The notes beneath the pieces are model-generated. The model ran no database searches. It saw only the letters and a program-made list of their open reading frames with translations, and had not been told where the DNA came from. The position numbers were made by a program, and so were the translations under genes. A stretch of DNA of 64,000 bases from Chrysoporthe austroafricana (taxonomy: Eukaryota > Ascomycota > Sordariomycetes > Diaporthales > Cryphonectriaceae): positions 2,542,001-2,606,000 of the forward strand of contig JYIP02000001.1 in NCBI GenBank assembly GCA_001051155.2, given 5' to 3'. Positions 13,101 through 24,868 of this stretch are shown one piece after another. Positions within the stretch are counted from its first letter, which is position 1, and each line of letters begins with the position of its first letter.

Positions 13101-13535
13101 TCCGAGGCCATGCATACGCGTGCACTGGCGGGCTTACGTGCTGCAGGCCTACCCTCGACCGATTTGCAGGTCATCTGGACGGTCAACACGCTGGGCCGGT
13201 GCCTCCGGCGCGCGGGTCGTCCTCGCGAGGCGATGATGCTCCACGCCGAGGCCCTAGAGGCGCGCACGGCGGTGCTAGGCGCCGCGCACCCGTTCACACT
13301 GTGGTCGCTAAGTGATCTGGCCAAGTGCCATCAGGACGCGGGCGAGCTGTACACTGCGCGCGAGTTGTTGGAGCGGCATGTTCGTGGACGGGAGCAGGCG
13401 CTGGGGCCGCAGCACTTTGATACGCTGTGGTCGATGGGGGACCTTGCGCTCACGTGCGAGGCGATGGGAGACTTGAGGGAAGCGCTGCATTGGCATGAGA
13501 AAGCGTGGAAAGAGCAAAGCCAGACGCTAGAGTAG
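10187..13535 (+). CDS. NACHT-TPR (STAND/NLR-like) protein
   Basis: Three exons, 10187-10492, 10556-11003 and 11071-13535, join with correct phases to 1,072 aa. Introns have GTGAGT and GTAAGT donors. Residues 1 to about 250 are a helical N-terminal domain containing DPASLIWGCLRVLLR, a block common upstream of fungal NACHT domains (DUF7708-like, tentative). A NACHT-type NTPase follows, with Walker A GNAGIGKT (about 313-320) and Walker B YIVIDALDEC (about 416-425). A winged-helix-like linker comes next. The C-terminus (about 860-1072) holds tetratricopeptide repeats of the TPR_12 kind, such as DTLWSMGDLALTCEAMGDLREAL. This is the classical nucleotide-binding plus repeat-sensor layout of fungal NLR-like proteins, several of which control heterokaryon incompatibility or host-type defence. 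No membrane segment is seen. Two adjacent ATGs (10187, 10190) make the exact start uncertain by one residue. No effector domain such as a lipase is visible at the N-terminus. Confidence 0.88.
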
Positions 13536-16345
13536 AGTCATCCTGCTACTATATGGAGTACGCAAGCGGTGAAGAGGTTACGGCAAAGGATAAACGAAGA
13601 CCGCAGCGAGGACCACCAGCAGCCGAGCTTTGAGTAAATCCAATAGCTTAGATTGCTTCGATAGAAGACGATACGCAATGATGCCTACACGATGTATGAT
13701 GATAAAGCGAAAAGTTCAATTTTTACCAGCATCGAAGCGAATCCCTTGGCCTCGAAGAGTAGATAAAAAGTGGATTTCTTCACCTAGTTTCCTAAAGATT
13801 TAAGTAAAGAGGAAGCGGAAATGGCGGAGGCCCATGAAGGATGACAAACTCCAGATCATATTTCCAAGTACTTGTTTGCTTGCATAGATAAAGGCCACCG
13901 CGATAACGCAGATACAAAACTTCACCTGCAGGGCGTGCATAGGGAGTATAATTATATCTAAGTAATTACAAGACGCAGAGGCATTATTAGTATCTTCCCA
14001 CACCTAGGCTACACCCGTCACAGCTTCGTAAAACAAATATCTAAGTATACACTCTCCATGTTATAGGTTCCGGGCCCAACCTTATCCGAAGGCGAAGGAC
14101 AGAGGCCCAGATTCTCGACCTTCTACTTCAATGACAAACACACCCGTGCACCGCAGAGATGTCTTGGGTATGACGCTCTGTCATGAAATAAAGCAGTCTG
14201 GGCAGAAACTGATCATGATAGTTGTCGTAATCCGTTCGTCCTTTTGCGAGGCCATCCACACGCTGGTGTAAGAGAGGAAGAGCTGGCAGTCTTTGCTTGC
14301 AAGGTGACCATGCTGTCTTCCAGTAGATAAAGGCTTGCGGGAAAGAAAGAAAAAAAACTGATTTGAGCAGTCGATGTCGTGTCTAGGGATTGTATATATG
14401 AGTCAGAAAGATCAAAATTCGGATTGTTTCGACGCCTGAGCCTGGAAGCAGTACTCTCACCATGCTTTTTGTAATTATTTTCACTCTACGTGACAAACTA
14501 AAGCAACTAGAAGCTCTATGCACCAATGAATCGTGAATGTGCAGACATCCAATTTTGCGGGTCGTCATTCTCACTGAGAACGACCCGACCTCAACTCTAC
14601 TGCTTCGGACACAACCGCCCCGATTAGGGTCTCACTGTTGTCAAATGGAAGGATAGTGCCGCGGCTAGGCAGGGCAAAGTCAACCTGCTCAAGCCTACGC
14701 CCATCCAAGTGAGGCATCAAGATAGATTTGCGCAGCCCTGACAACATTGACGCCCAGAGATACCGCAACGGCCCGCCTGAAAGACGATCCGTTGGGCCAG
14801 GCACTCCACCGACCCAGAAGTCCGAAGACGAAAGCTCGAAGAGCTCATCCCGACACTCGGAGAAGTGGCATCGACGGCCGGCAGCCGGGACACTCGCCGC
14901 CCGCGGTGGATGCTGAGGGGCCTACGGCTATGGCTCGGTGTATTCTACCACCGGCTAGAGCCAGAGCCAGAGACGGTAGCGGGACCCCGGAGAATCCGTC
15001 ACCATCCAGTCACGGCGAGCAGGTCTTGGCCTCAAAGGCTGGCAGAGGTGGGGATGGCAGCAGGTGGCATCGGCGTCGGGGGGCTCGTTGACGACAGACT
15101 GGACATGGTCAGCAGAACGGAGATTATGGATGGATAGGACCAACGACGACCTCCTCCTGTGAGCAAAACCAAAACAGGTAGGCCATGGGAAGACTCGTGG
15201 AGGAGGTGGAAGTTTCCTCTCTGAATTCTGGCCATGCCGAGGTTGGCCTTGACCATGAAGGTCTGGGTTATTGGTGGTTCTTCGTATGGTGGATGGACGG
15301 ATCACCGATGTGGCTGGGGCGGCTGTCATCCTTGGAACTGGGATGGAGGTCTGATTGATCAGGTGTAGAGGCCAGAGCAGGGGCAGGGGCAGGGGCGGGA
15401 ACATGGTTCCACCCGATCTGGGGTAGTGCTATGATCAAGCAGGTTGCATGTGTAGGAAGGAGACAAGGTATCCCTGCTCTGGAGAGATGTTCCCGGAAGG
15501 TACGTCTGTACTACGAGGGAGGATTTGTAGCAAATTTAAGTATCAATCCGTAGTGGCCACATGCATTGTATGGGCCTGTCTGTCTGTCTGTCAAAAACAT
15601 GCCGCGCAACTATTTTGGAATGATCTGGATAAGAGTATTGTTTGAGGAATGAAGGATGGAGTTGACGTGCGACAACACGTGAGGTACTTCGGTGCAGTGT
15701 GGGTGGTTGGAGACAGCCCATGCGGCAATACGAGCATTGTTGTGCTACGGGGCATGAACCTTGTCTAGGAGCCAAAATTTAAGGTTAGCTCTGTGGTTAC
15801 TGAGTACCTAAGCACCTAAGGTACCAGCATTCCAGAGGCCCCGAGTACCTGCGGCTCTTGATGTTTATTCCTGCCAATACCGTCGCCGTTACCGCAACCA
15901 AGCACGAACGCCAAGAGTACCAAAACAGTCGAACCGACCCTCCATCATCGATGACGCTAGCAGTGGCCCCTTTCTCGTCTAACCTCTGCCAACTCTGCCC
16001 ATGTCCCTCTTCTTCTCTCTCTTCAAAAACAACGGTCACCCTCGCGTGCCTCAAACACCCCCACATTTGGCACGATCATCTTCGACATCGGCGGCCCCGG
16101 TCGATTCGCGGCCGAAACCTTGACTGTCCTCGCCTCACGCGGTTTGTCTTTTTGGATACCGCCAGTACATGCACATGTCCTGACACCCCTCCTCCAACGA
16201 GGCCTTGGCGCTTAGAGTCTCCGACAAAGCGCAGCTCTTCCGCCTGTTCTTGCGATCCTCTGTTCCATACCCCCTCGAGAGCCACTCGGGTTGTGGTCAA
16301 CGCCTGCCGCTCGTTTTCTCACCACTCTAGTCTCATTCTCTGATC
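13536..16345. other. Intergenic spacer, no gene seen
   Basis: About 2.8 kb without a convincing coding region; the ORFs present are low-complexity and lack recognisable motifs. There is a short CTGT microsatellite near 15576-15592 and clustered ACCTAAG/GTACC words near 15801-15855. The last 350 bases before the GH76 start are rich in C and T, as is common in fungal promoters. Confidence 0.55.
15576..15592. repeat. CTGT tetranucleotide microsatellite
   Basis: About four tandem copies of CTGT in non-coding sequence. Confidence 0.7.
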
Positions 16346-17991
16346 ATGGTTCCTTCTACTCTGCGCGCCGTTATGGCGCTTCCCCTCCTTGCCTCGTCTG
16401 TAAATGCCGCCTACTCCATCGCATCTAACGGTACGAGATGCCCTCATTCTAAAACCCCCGGCCCGTTCGGCGCCCGGCATTCCATAACCTTCGGTATCGT
16501 GTTGCCCTCTGCTGACATCTACCGCGCAGCCGATATCAAGGCCTCCGCTGCCCAGCTTGCCTACGATACTATGACCTACTACACAGGCAATCAATCTGGA
16601 CAGACCCCTGGCATCTTACCTGGGCCCCCGCCCGCTGGCGACTACTACTGGTGGGAAGCAGGAGCACTATGGGGAGCCATGGTAGAGTACTGGCACTACA
16701 CCGGTGACAGCACGTACAACGACGTTGTCACACAAGCACTACTCTTCCAGGTCGGCCCAAATGAGGATTATATGCCTCCCAATGTCACCGCCTCCTTAGG
16801 TAATGACGACCAGGTCGGTGACTGCTTCTGACTTGTCCCTCCCCAGCACCATGTGCTGACGTGTTGAAATCAGGGCTTTTGGGGAATGTCTGCGATGACG
16901 GCCGCCGAGCTCAACTTCCCAAACCCCCCCTCCGACCAACCTCAGTGGCTGGCGCTTGCACAGGCTGTCTTCAATACTCAAGCCGATCCGTCGAGACACG
17001 ATAGTACATGTAATGGTGGCTTGCGGTGGCAGATCCCCCTGTCGAACAATGGCTACGACTACAAGAACAGTGAGTGGGTGCTCTTCTGTGGTACCCCGCC
17101 GGACCTCAAATCCATTCTGACATGCTGCAGGCATTGCGAACGGCTGCTTCTTCAACCTCGGCGCTAGGTTAGCTCGATACACAGGAAATCAGACTTATGC
17201 CGACTGGGCAGTGAAGACCTGGGACTGGGTCACGGGAGTTGGCTTCATGGACGCCCAGTATAACATCTACGATGGGGCTCACGTCGAGACCAATTGTACA
17301 GATATCAACAAGGCCCAGTTCTCGTACAACAACGCCGTGTTCCTTCTCGGTGCCGCTCATATGTACAACTTCGTGAGTGCGGGTACTTGGTGCATGATCA
17401 GTCGACATCACTGACGTTGGTTCGCAGACCGAAGATGACGTGTGGAAGCAGCGAGTTCAGGATCTGTTGGACGCTACGATCAAGGTCTTCTTCCCAAACA
17501 ACATCGCCTACGAGGTCTCCTGCGAACAGCATATGACCTGTACGACCGACATGTTGAGCTTCAAGGGATACGATCACCGGTGGATGGTCCAGACAACCCA
17601 GTTGGCTCCCTTCACCCACGATCAGATCATGGCCGTGCTACAGACGTCAACCGAGGCAGCCATCAAGCAGTGCACAGGAGGGTCCACGGGTCGCCAGTGC
17701 GGCTTTCAATGGTCGAGCGGAGCTTTCGACAACAGTGTCGGCGCCGGCCAGCAGATGAATGTGCTCGGTGCCGTTTCGTCTCTGCTGGTTGACAGTGGAG
17801 TAACCGGCCCTCTCACGAACACATCAGGAGGCACGAGTGTGGGCAACAACAATGCCGGAGCATCTTCAGACAAATTCGCGGGCTCGACTTCGCCAGCGAC
17901 GACTGGGGACAAGGCTGGCGCGTCGATCCTCACGATTTTGATTCTGTTGTCCGCAGCGGGCACTTTTGGCTGGATGTCGACGGGCGTGTAG
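16346..17991 (+). CDS. GH76 cell-wall mannosidase/transglycosidase, GPI-anchored (Dcw1/Dfg5 type)
   Basis: Five exons (16346-16430, 16530-16813, 16874-17069, 17131-17372, 17428-17991) give 456 aa in frame. An N-terminal signal peptide (about residues 1-21, ending ASSVNA) is followed by the GH76 (endo-alpha-1,6-mannanase-like) domain. Diagnostic blocks are [17 protein letters not shown] and [16 protein letters not shown], the latter carrying the conserved Asp pair, and the C-terminal [11 protein letters not shown]. The end is a Ser/Thr/Gly-rich stretch and then a hydrophobic tail, as expected for a GPI attachment signal. Dcw1/Dfg5 proteins in yeast act at the plasma membrane and wall and are thought to attach GPI-mannoproteins to wall glucan. 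Several N-glycosylation sequons are present (NVT, NQT, NCT). The length matches the family. Fungal genomes usually hold several paralogues, so a precise gene name is not given. Confidence 0.92.
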
Positions 17992-20900
17992 TCGAAAGGT
18001 GACGATTTATGGTTTTATGATATTCGGGCTTTGCGCTTCCAGGGCGGCCAAAATGCTGCATGGCGCAGTGGAAATGACCTTTTTTTTTGTTCTCTCCTTT
18101 TTGTCCTGGAGAGGGGAGGGCGGTTTGGGAAGGGGCAGGATAATGGCGTCCGGGAGGAGGGCAGAGCAGCAGCACTCGCGAGCGGCTTCTTTGGCGTTGA
18201 ATATTCGGCTCTGTCATCTTAATAATTTTTTTGCCCAGGTTAACACTAGGCAACATTGGCATTTGGCTGGCCTATTTGACACGGCGTTGGATTCTCTATA
18301 CAAAGCTTTTAGCCTCCCTTGAAAGCATTCCAAGACGGCTGGTCAGTTGCTTACCTACAACGCTCCCTCCGCGAAGTGGAAAACGTCCGTTTCCTGTGAA
18401 TTGGTCTACGAGCCATGAGGTCATTGCGGCGGCACATTCAGTGATCAATATCAGACGCGACTTCACCGACGAACCAGCGGGCGCTCGTCATAATGCATAA
18501 CTAACCACGCAATGCAGGCCGGGGCGGGACCTCGCAGCATGAACCGTGTGACGCAGGCATAGGGTGGGATTGAAGGGCACGTGGGAGTTTCGAGACAGAC
18601 GGCAACCTGCGGGGACATGTCGTCAAAATAGAGTTGTAAAGCTGCTGCGGGTCCCCCGGCTGGTCTCGGATGCGCGACGATCGTGGGGTGGGTGGAGCGC
18701 CGGCAAGCACGGCACGCAATGTGGTCCTAGGCCGTGCGAGAACGCCAGAACATGACGATCAAATGGAAACTGTTTCTGTTCTTCCGCTTCGTCCCTTTAG
18801 AGTTACCTCTTTCTCCCTTGCGCATCCTACATAGGATATACCACTTATGTGAGTATTACCAGCGTTCATTTTCAAACTTCTGTTCTTCCTACTTTCGAGG
18901 CCTATTGGCCCTGCATGCGCTCAGAACTCACAGGATCGACAACCCGTCTTCATTTGGTCTACAGTTGCTCTTCCACCCCCCAATATATTCCTCAAACTAT
19001 TTCATGTGAACCTGGGCAGCTCTACAATTGGGCATCGCTGTATCATATACTATGTGTCATGTGAATTAACCCGAAGTACGATTTCGAGGTGCTCGATTTG
19101 AGTAATTGGGATTGTAGGAAGAGAAAAGAAAAGAGGAAGTGGTACGGCAGGGTCGGCCCCTCAGGATGCCGTCACTCAGTCAAGGTAGGCTTACAGTACG
19201 AAGGTTATGCCCACACTTGTAAGCTGACAAGGTGTATCTGCTCCGCACACGACTGAGTGAGCAGCACTTGTCCTTCGTTCGGGAGTCGTGAGATTTTACA
19301 ATCCCCCTTCCGCAGACGGCACATTGTATGATAGAGCGATCCGACTATATCATAAGCAGCCATGGTAAGGTACAATTCGTGGAGCCGCATCGAGCGGCAA
19401 GCAAGGAAATTTTCGGGAGCTCTCCACTTATCTGCATTTCAGTGCTCGGCGTGAACAGAACAGCGTAGATGCACCGAGATTATCGCGCACAGAGAAGAGC
19501 CCTCAGCATACGGATCCCTACATCATGGCTGGGACGGAACAGTCGAGGTTGTCGTTACCCTCAAATATTTTATTAGCCCCTGCAGACTCGAGCTCCGTCT
19601 CTACGTCAGCCATGGCTCTCGTAAGGACTACGATGCATCGTGGCTGCCTCGCCAATGTCATGGGCTCTAGTCAGAATTCGTATACAAGCTTGTTCTTACG
19701 CCTTCATATCGCCTTACGTCAGCCCCGTGAGCACTTCATTACTTTCCATCTTCCTTCAGGGACGTAATCGCCTGCAATCTCTAACGCGCCGACTCCCAAC
19801 TCGTTCACGTGTGGTTTAGCAGATAGGGGTACTTAGGATTTTCTCCTCTTCGTGGTGAAATTGTATATCATAGTATACTATCCACATAGGAAACATGATG
19901 GTAAAAGAAGAACGCTGCCGTGGTAGGGATTCACGTGTCGGCTGATGGAAATCTCTCAAGGTCTTGAATAGGCGCACAAGGCCCTCAAATGCTAGTAGAG
20001 TCAGGGTGCGGACAGGCGAGACGATCACACAGGTTCGGTCTTGGTGATATGGTATGTCGAGGTTTCAGGGACTGAGTTCTCCTGGTTTGCATTGCCCATC
20101 CCAAGCAAACGAGGTGTCCTACATCCCTCTTGAGTTGTTCACTGTGAATGACCGCGTCGTTCGGAGATAGGAGATATATTCGGGCGCTCTGAATTGGGGC
20201 AATACTCGGAGGCCCTTCTACGTCCTAGAGATATCTATGAACGTGGATTTACATGACGCTCCACAGCATCGCGTCGACCCACCAGCGATTCCAGCACCAC
20301 CTCCTCAGATATGTACCTTAATGTCCTCTGCTTCAATCAGTTTACAGTTTTACCTAACGGCAAATTCATACTTCTCAAAGCTTTATTACTTGGGCTAGCC
20401 AGGTAGATACCTGCGCTGTCCTCACCGGTTCCGTTCATCCAAGCCCAGCTCTGTAATGGTTGATAACGTTTCTCTGACAACGAAGTCTGCGAGGCGTGTT
20501 GAACCCCCGCCGACATGTCAGAGCCCATCATTATGTGACGTGCAACTTTCAAAGGTCCAGCGCTCCAATTTCGAACCTTTACACAGGTTCAACCCTGGAT
20601 ACATACATATTATCAAGGTTTTTGCACCTATATTATCAGTAACGTCACTAATCAGCAAGATTCGAAGACAGCTGACGCGTCCCTAGAGACCTAGCATCTA
20701 ACACATGGTCCTACGAGCACTTGATTTCTTCGGAAAATGAGACTCTGCGATGGAAATCGACGATTATATAGCTTGCTACTGTCAGTGGATGCGGCTTTAC
20801 ACGCTCCATTTCGACACTAGCGACACCAGATTGGTTCTATAATGAAGGCCTCGACAGAACTGCGTTGGAAATCTGCAGGTTCGTGGAAGAACTCGATCTG

Positions 20901-22183
20901 TATTGTAAACTCAGCTTAAGACTGCAGAAGACCATAGTATGAGAGCGCAATAGTGTGCGAGCGAGAGCGATAGCGTTCGATATACGGAGGATCCAGGTAA
21001 AGGTCGGGACGCCCAGAAGAACCTAGAAGACCGGAAGCTATCCAGACTGCTATCTATACTTACCTACCTACCTGTACGGTTGTAAAGAAACGTAAACGGA
21101 GGCGATGGAGCGGTCACAGCCCGTGATGTCAGACTGAACTATTTAGTTTTAATGTGTCTTATCTAGTATCTAATATGACTTACTTGTGAGAACCCCTTGC
21201 ATCACCTTGGATGGAGGACCTTGAAAGTTTCTTAAAAGCCAAGATCTAGCTCATAATTACTACGCAGAACACTCGAGCACCAAGAAGGAATGTTCGTGTC
21301 AACGTATGGTCGGTATACATCGCTGGCAGTCCCCCCCCCCCCGGCAAGAGAAGTTGAAGAAATGCGCGTATTCACAAATGCGCAGGAACAGCCATATCAT
21401 AATTGAAATGAGTCTGTAGTAGCAAATGAAGGTGAAATCACTTTAATATCTACTAGTAGTTGATCTCCGTCTTCGGTAAAGCTCAAAGGCCTTATTCTGA
21501 CCTCGAGTCTCTCCGTAGGCACGATGAAATTTGCGGTAGCTAAAATTGCCTTCCTCTTCAGACTCGTTTTTCGCATCCCCGGATGTTTTCCTTGCTGTCA
21601 TTCCAAAGGCGAAATGCTCAAAATTGCTTTTGGAACAACATTCAGTCTGGTATCTTAGGCTCCATCAGGAGGAGTTGCGTCCTTGGTATGAAAGATCAGA
21701 CATTAGATGCGGTGATGTATCATTCAAGGTCCATCTTTCGCGGGTAGCCACCCTAGTCACCTTCCTTTGGTCCCCCTCCCTCATATAGACCACTGTATCC
21801 GTGGTCTTAAATGCTCCCTTACGTCGTATGGTTGGTTTCAGATCGACTGGGATTAACTTATTACGGGCAGCTGGTTGGCACTCCCCAGCACTCTACCTGC
21901 TTATTCCAGTAAGGCTCCACGGGTTGGAATGCCGATGCATCGCAAATTATCGGCCACCGCCCCATCGATATAGGCGCCGTCGGAAGCTAGAGGCTACTTG
22001 TAATCGTTATACCCGCACACGTGCCGCATTAGGTAGGATCTCGGAGCCATCGGGGGTGACGACACTCGATGCGGATCCAGCTCGGGCGCTATTTATATTA
22101 TGGATCGCCCAGTGCCGTAGAGCGCTTGGGTGGCAGTCCTTCCAGGGCGAATCGTCAATCTCGAGCTGGTAGGCGTCGCCATC
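17992..22183. other. Long intergenic spacer, no gene seen
   Basis: About 4.2 kb between the GH76 and aspartic-protease genes with only short ORFs, none with a recognisable domain. It holds a run of 12 C at 21331-21342, a short TACC repeat near 21060-21074, and stretches rich in stop codons. It may contain decayed repeats, but I cannot identify an element by eye. Confidence 0.55.
21331..21342. repeat. Poly-C tract (12 nt)
   Basis: An uninterrupted run of 12 C in non-coding DNA; length may be affected by sequencing. Confidence 0.8.
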
Positions 22184-23647
22184 ATGAAGCTCAATGGCCT
22201 CACCCTTCTTGTAGCCGGGACCATTGTCTCGGCCAAAACGGTCAACCTCCCGCTGAGATCGCGCTCCTTTGAAGCAGATGGCCGTAGCCCGCGCGGAGTC
22301 ACAAAATACCAGCGAAAAGCCGCAAACGCCTCATCTGGCGTGAACGTGCCTGTCACCGATTGGTTCAACCGCACAGACAACCAGGTATGATCAACAAAGC
22401 CTAACACCGTCTCATTCTACACCCAGGCCTTCATGAGGCTCACTTACTCTCATAGTGGTACACGACCTTCAGCGTAGGCACACCGCCGCAGAACTTCACT
22501 GCGCTATTTGACACAGGTTCTCCGGCTTTCATCGTTGGGTCCAGCAACTGCACCACCTGCGGTGATAAGAACCTATTCAACCCAGAGTTGTCCAGCACTT
22601 ATGTGGACTCTCCCGGGACTTTCGAGAACTATCTGTTCAGCACAGGGGCCGACTCACAGCCGTTCGCTGAACCCGAGGGTGCGACGGGCTACAAGGTGAA
22701 GGACGTAATCTCATGGGGCAACCTAACGGTCGAAAATCAGTCCTTCGTGCTTTGCGTCACCATGGCCGAAGCTCTCGATGTGATGCCTATCGACGGAATC
22801 ATGGGGAGTGAGTCTTGCATAGTGCCATGTCTCTTGGTGAACTCTTTGTGGGATATCCGATAAAGATTCGCAAGTACGCAATTTTTACAGGCGATGATGT
22901 GCTAATCATCTTCACCCAGTGGGCTTCCCCGAAGCTGATGCGTCCTGGTTTTGGAACCTCGTCGACAGCGATCAACTGGACTCTGGCATCTACAGCTTCT
23001 ACATTCCCACCGGCGATATCAACGGCGGTGAGGTGACCCTAGGCGGCATCGACGAGACGAAGTTTGAAGGAGACCTCAACTGGGTGAAGCTCAACGTCGA
23101 GAGTAAGTTGTTCGGGGCGTATGTCGTGGACTGGGTCGCAATGTACTCGAACGGAGAGCTCCTAAACAACGGGACTTCCACGACCGGAGCCGCGGTTGCG
23201 ATGCCTAGCAATGGCCTGGCGATCCTAGACACGGGCACCGCATTCATGCAGACGCCCGATTACGAGACGGCCGCGAACATCTACGCGCAGATCTCGCCTA
23301 ACATCACGCTGATCGATCCGGCCGGGGCGTGGGGCGCGCCGTGCGACGAGCTGGAGAGCGTCGCGCCCGACCTCACCTTCACGATAGGCACGGCCGCGAC
23401 GGCGATCAACGTGACGATCCCCAAGGAGTCCTTCAGCCTGGGCGAGTACCCGGGTCTGTCTGGTATCTGCCAGGCCCTGTTTAACAGCCCGTCCGACGGT
23501 ATAGGAAGCAGCTGGACCATCGGCAAGAGGGCGGAGTGGCTGGTGGGAAGCCCCCTGATCAAGCAGTATTATACAGCCTGGGATGCCGACAACCTGCAGG
23601 TTGGATGGGCCCAGCTGGCCGACGGGCCTGGGTTTACGGCTGAATGA
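22184..23647 (+). CDS. Secreted pepsin-like aspartic protease (family A1)
   Basis: Three exons, 22184-22384, 22456-22807 and 22920-23647, join to 426 aa. The chosen ATG starts a clear signal peptide (MKLNGLTLLVAGTIVSA). An upstream in-frame ATG at 22130 would bury it. A short propeptide follows. Both catalytic Asp motifs are present: ALFDTGSPA (about residue 86) and AILDTGTAF (about 288). Other family signals are VGTPPQNF, PIDGIMG joined across the second intron to MGFPEAD, and GGIDETKFEGDLNWVKL. The fold is therefore complete and probably active, cleaving proteins in an acidic extracellular setting. No C-terminal GPI-type tail is seen, so it is likely released. Cysteine pairs such as CTTC are consistent with an exported protein. 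There are several N-glycosylation sequons. It has no functionally linked close neighbour. Confidence 0.92.
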
Positions 23648-24098
23648 ACGTTTGTTATGTCGCGTCCGTGTTAGTTTTAAGTAGGACGAAGCCAGAACTC
23701 GTCTGCGCCGAGGCCGCCTCAGTATATCCCCTGTGTCAGAGGTAGGATTTGATACAACCCCTGAGCCCCTGACCACGCTTTGTCGAACCGCAAGGCCACA
23801 TGCCAGCATTTGAACAACCAGTTCAAGACTTGATTCTTTTCTAGAATATTTTATACGAGGACTGCATATTTAACCCAACCTGTGCCTTCACCACTCGGCT
23901 TCCACGCCGCTGCTTCGGAGACTCTCGGATCGGCCCGTCATTCAGGTCCCGTAGCCCCCTAAAACCCTGCTCGGCAGAAGGTTGTTTCATCGTTCACTCC
24001 CAGTCTCACGACATCGTCCACACCATCTCATCACCACTGGATCCGACTTATAGTGAGATCTTAAGCAGGTCGCTTGAGAGTGCAGAACGTCTGTCAAG
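23648..24098. other. Spacer: protease 3' region and MYND gene promoter
   Basis: About 450 bp with no ORF that looks coding on either strand; the reverse-strand ORF ending here is a shadow of the protease gene. Confidence 0.5.
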
Positions 24099-24754
24099 AT
24101 GGCGGCACCACTTCCGGACTACGCGGACACGAGCCGCTTCCCCTCTTTCTTCACCATCCCGGAGCGCGACCACGACGCGCCGGCATCCTCGCCGTCAGCA
24201 CAATCGGAGCCGGGCTGGTACCTCCTCGCCCAGGTGAAGGACAACATGACCATCAACAAGCCTACGCTGGTCCTGACGGATCGGGACGGCAGCCCCTTTG
24301 CTCTCGTGTTTGAGGGTCTCGAGCGCGACGGGCTGGACCTGAAGGGCCTCGGGTTCAAGAAGGGCTGCACGGCTGTGATACCCAACGCCTTGCGAACGGC
24401 GCCTGCAGAGGAGGGGAAGAGAGGTTTTGTGAGGATAAACAAGGGAGACGCTGGGACTGTCCGGGCCGTTCCGGGGCCACTGGCGAGGGTGTTGGAAGTC
24501 GGCGGGAAGGTGAAGGGGGACAGGTGTGAGACTTGTGGTGGTGAAGGGGAGGAGGGGCTGAAAAGTTGCACCGGCTGCGGCAGGGTTGGCTACTGCTGCA
24601 AGGTAAGTGATCTCGTAGTCTCGGGGACCTTGTTCATGACCCTATTATGGTCACTAACAACGGCGCGCAGGAGTGCCAAGTTAGAGGCTGGGGAGACGGT
24701 GGGCATAAGAGCGACTGCAAGATGTTCAAAGCTCTCAACGACATCTTTAAATGA
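24099..24754 (+). CDS. MYND zinc-finger protein
   Basis: Two exons (24099-24602 and 24671-24754) with a 68-nt phase-0 intron (donor GTAAGT) give 195 aa. Residues about 1-145 form an uncharacterised domain (WYLLAQVKDNM ... LVLTDRDGSPFALVFEGL). The C-terminus is a MYND-type zinc finger with the full set of ligands split over the intron: CETCGG, CTGCGRVGYCCK, then ECQVRGW, ending HKSDC. MYND fingers are usually protein-interaction modules. The protein is short and has no SET or other enzymatic domain, so its partner and role are unknown. It is convergent with the oxygenase gene, stop codons 115 bp apart, so their 3' ends may overlap as transcripts. Confidence 0.85.
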
Positions 24755-24868
24755 TGATAAAATACCCTTGGATACGAATATCCTCAAAAGCTCAGTGTCA
24801 AGTCGACATTGATTTACCTTCTGGTCCTTCGATCACTCATAGTCTCCGTCACGGTTTTTCCCTTCGGG

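Noticed and set aside
18060..18075. A-box match TGGCGCAGTGG as a tRNA start
   Set aside because: It is followed by a poly-T run and no B box lies within the next 100 bases.
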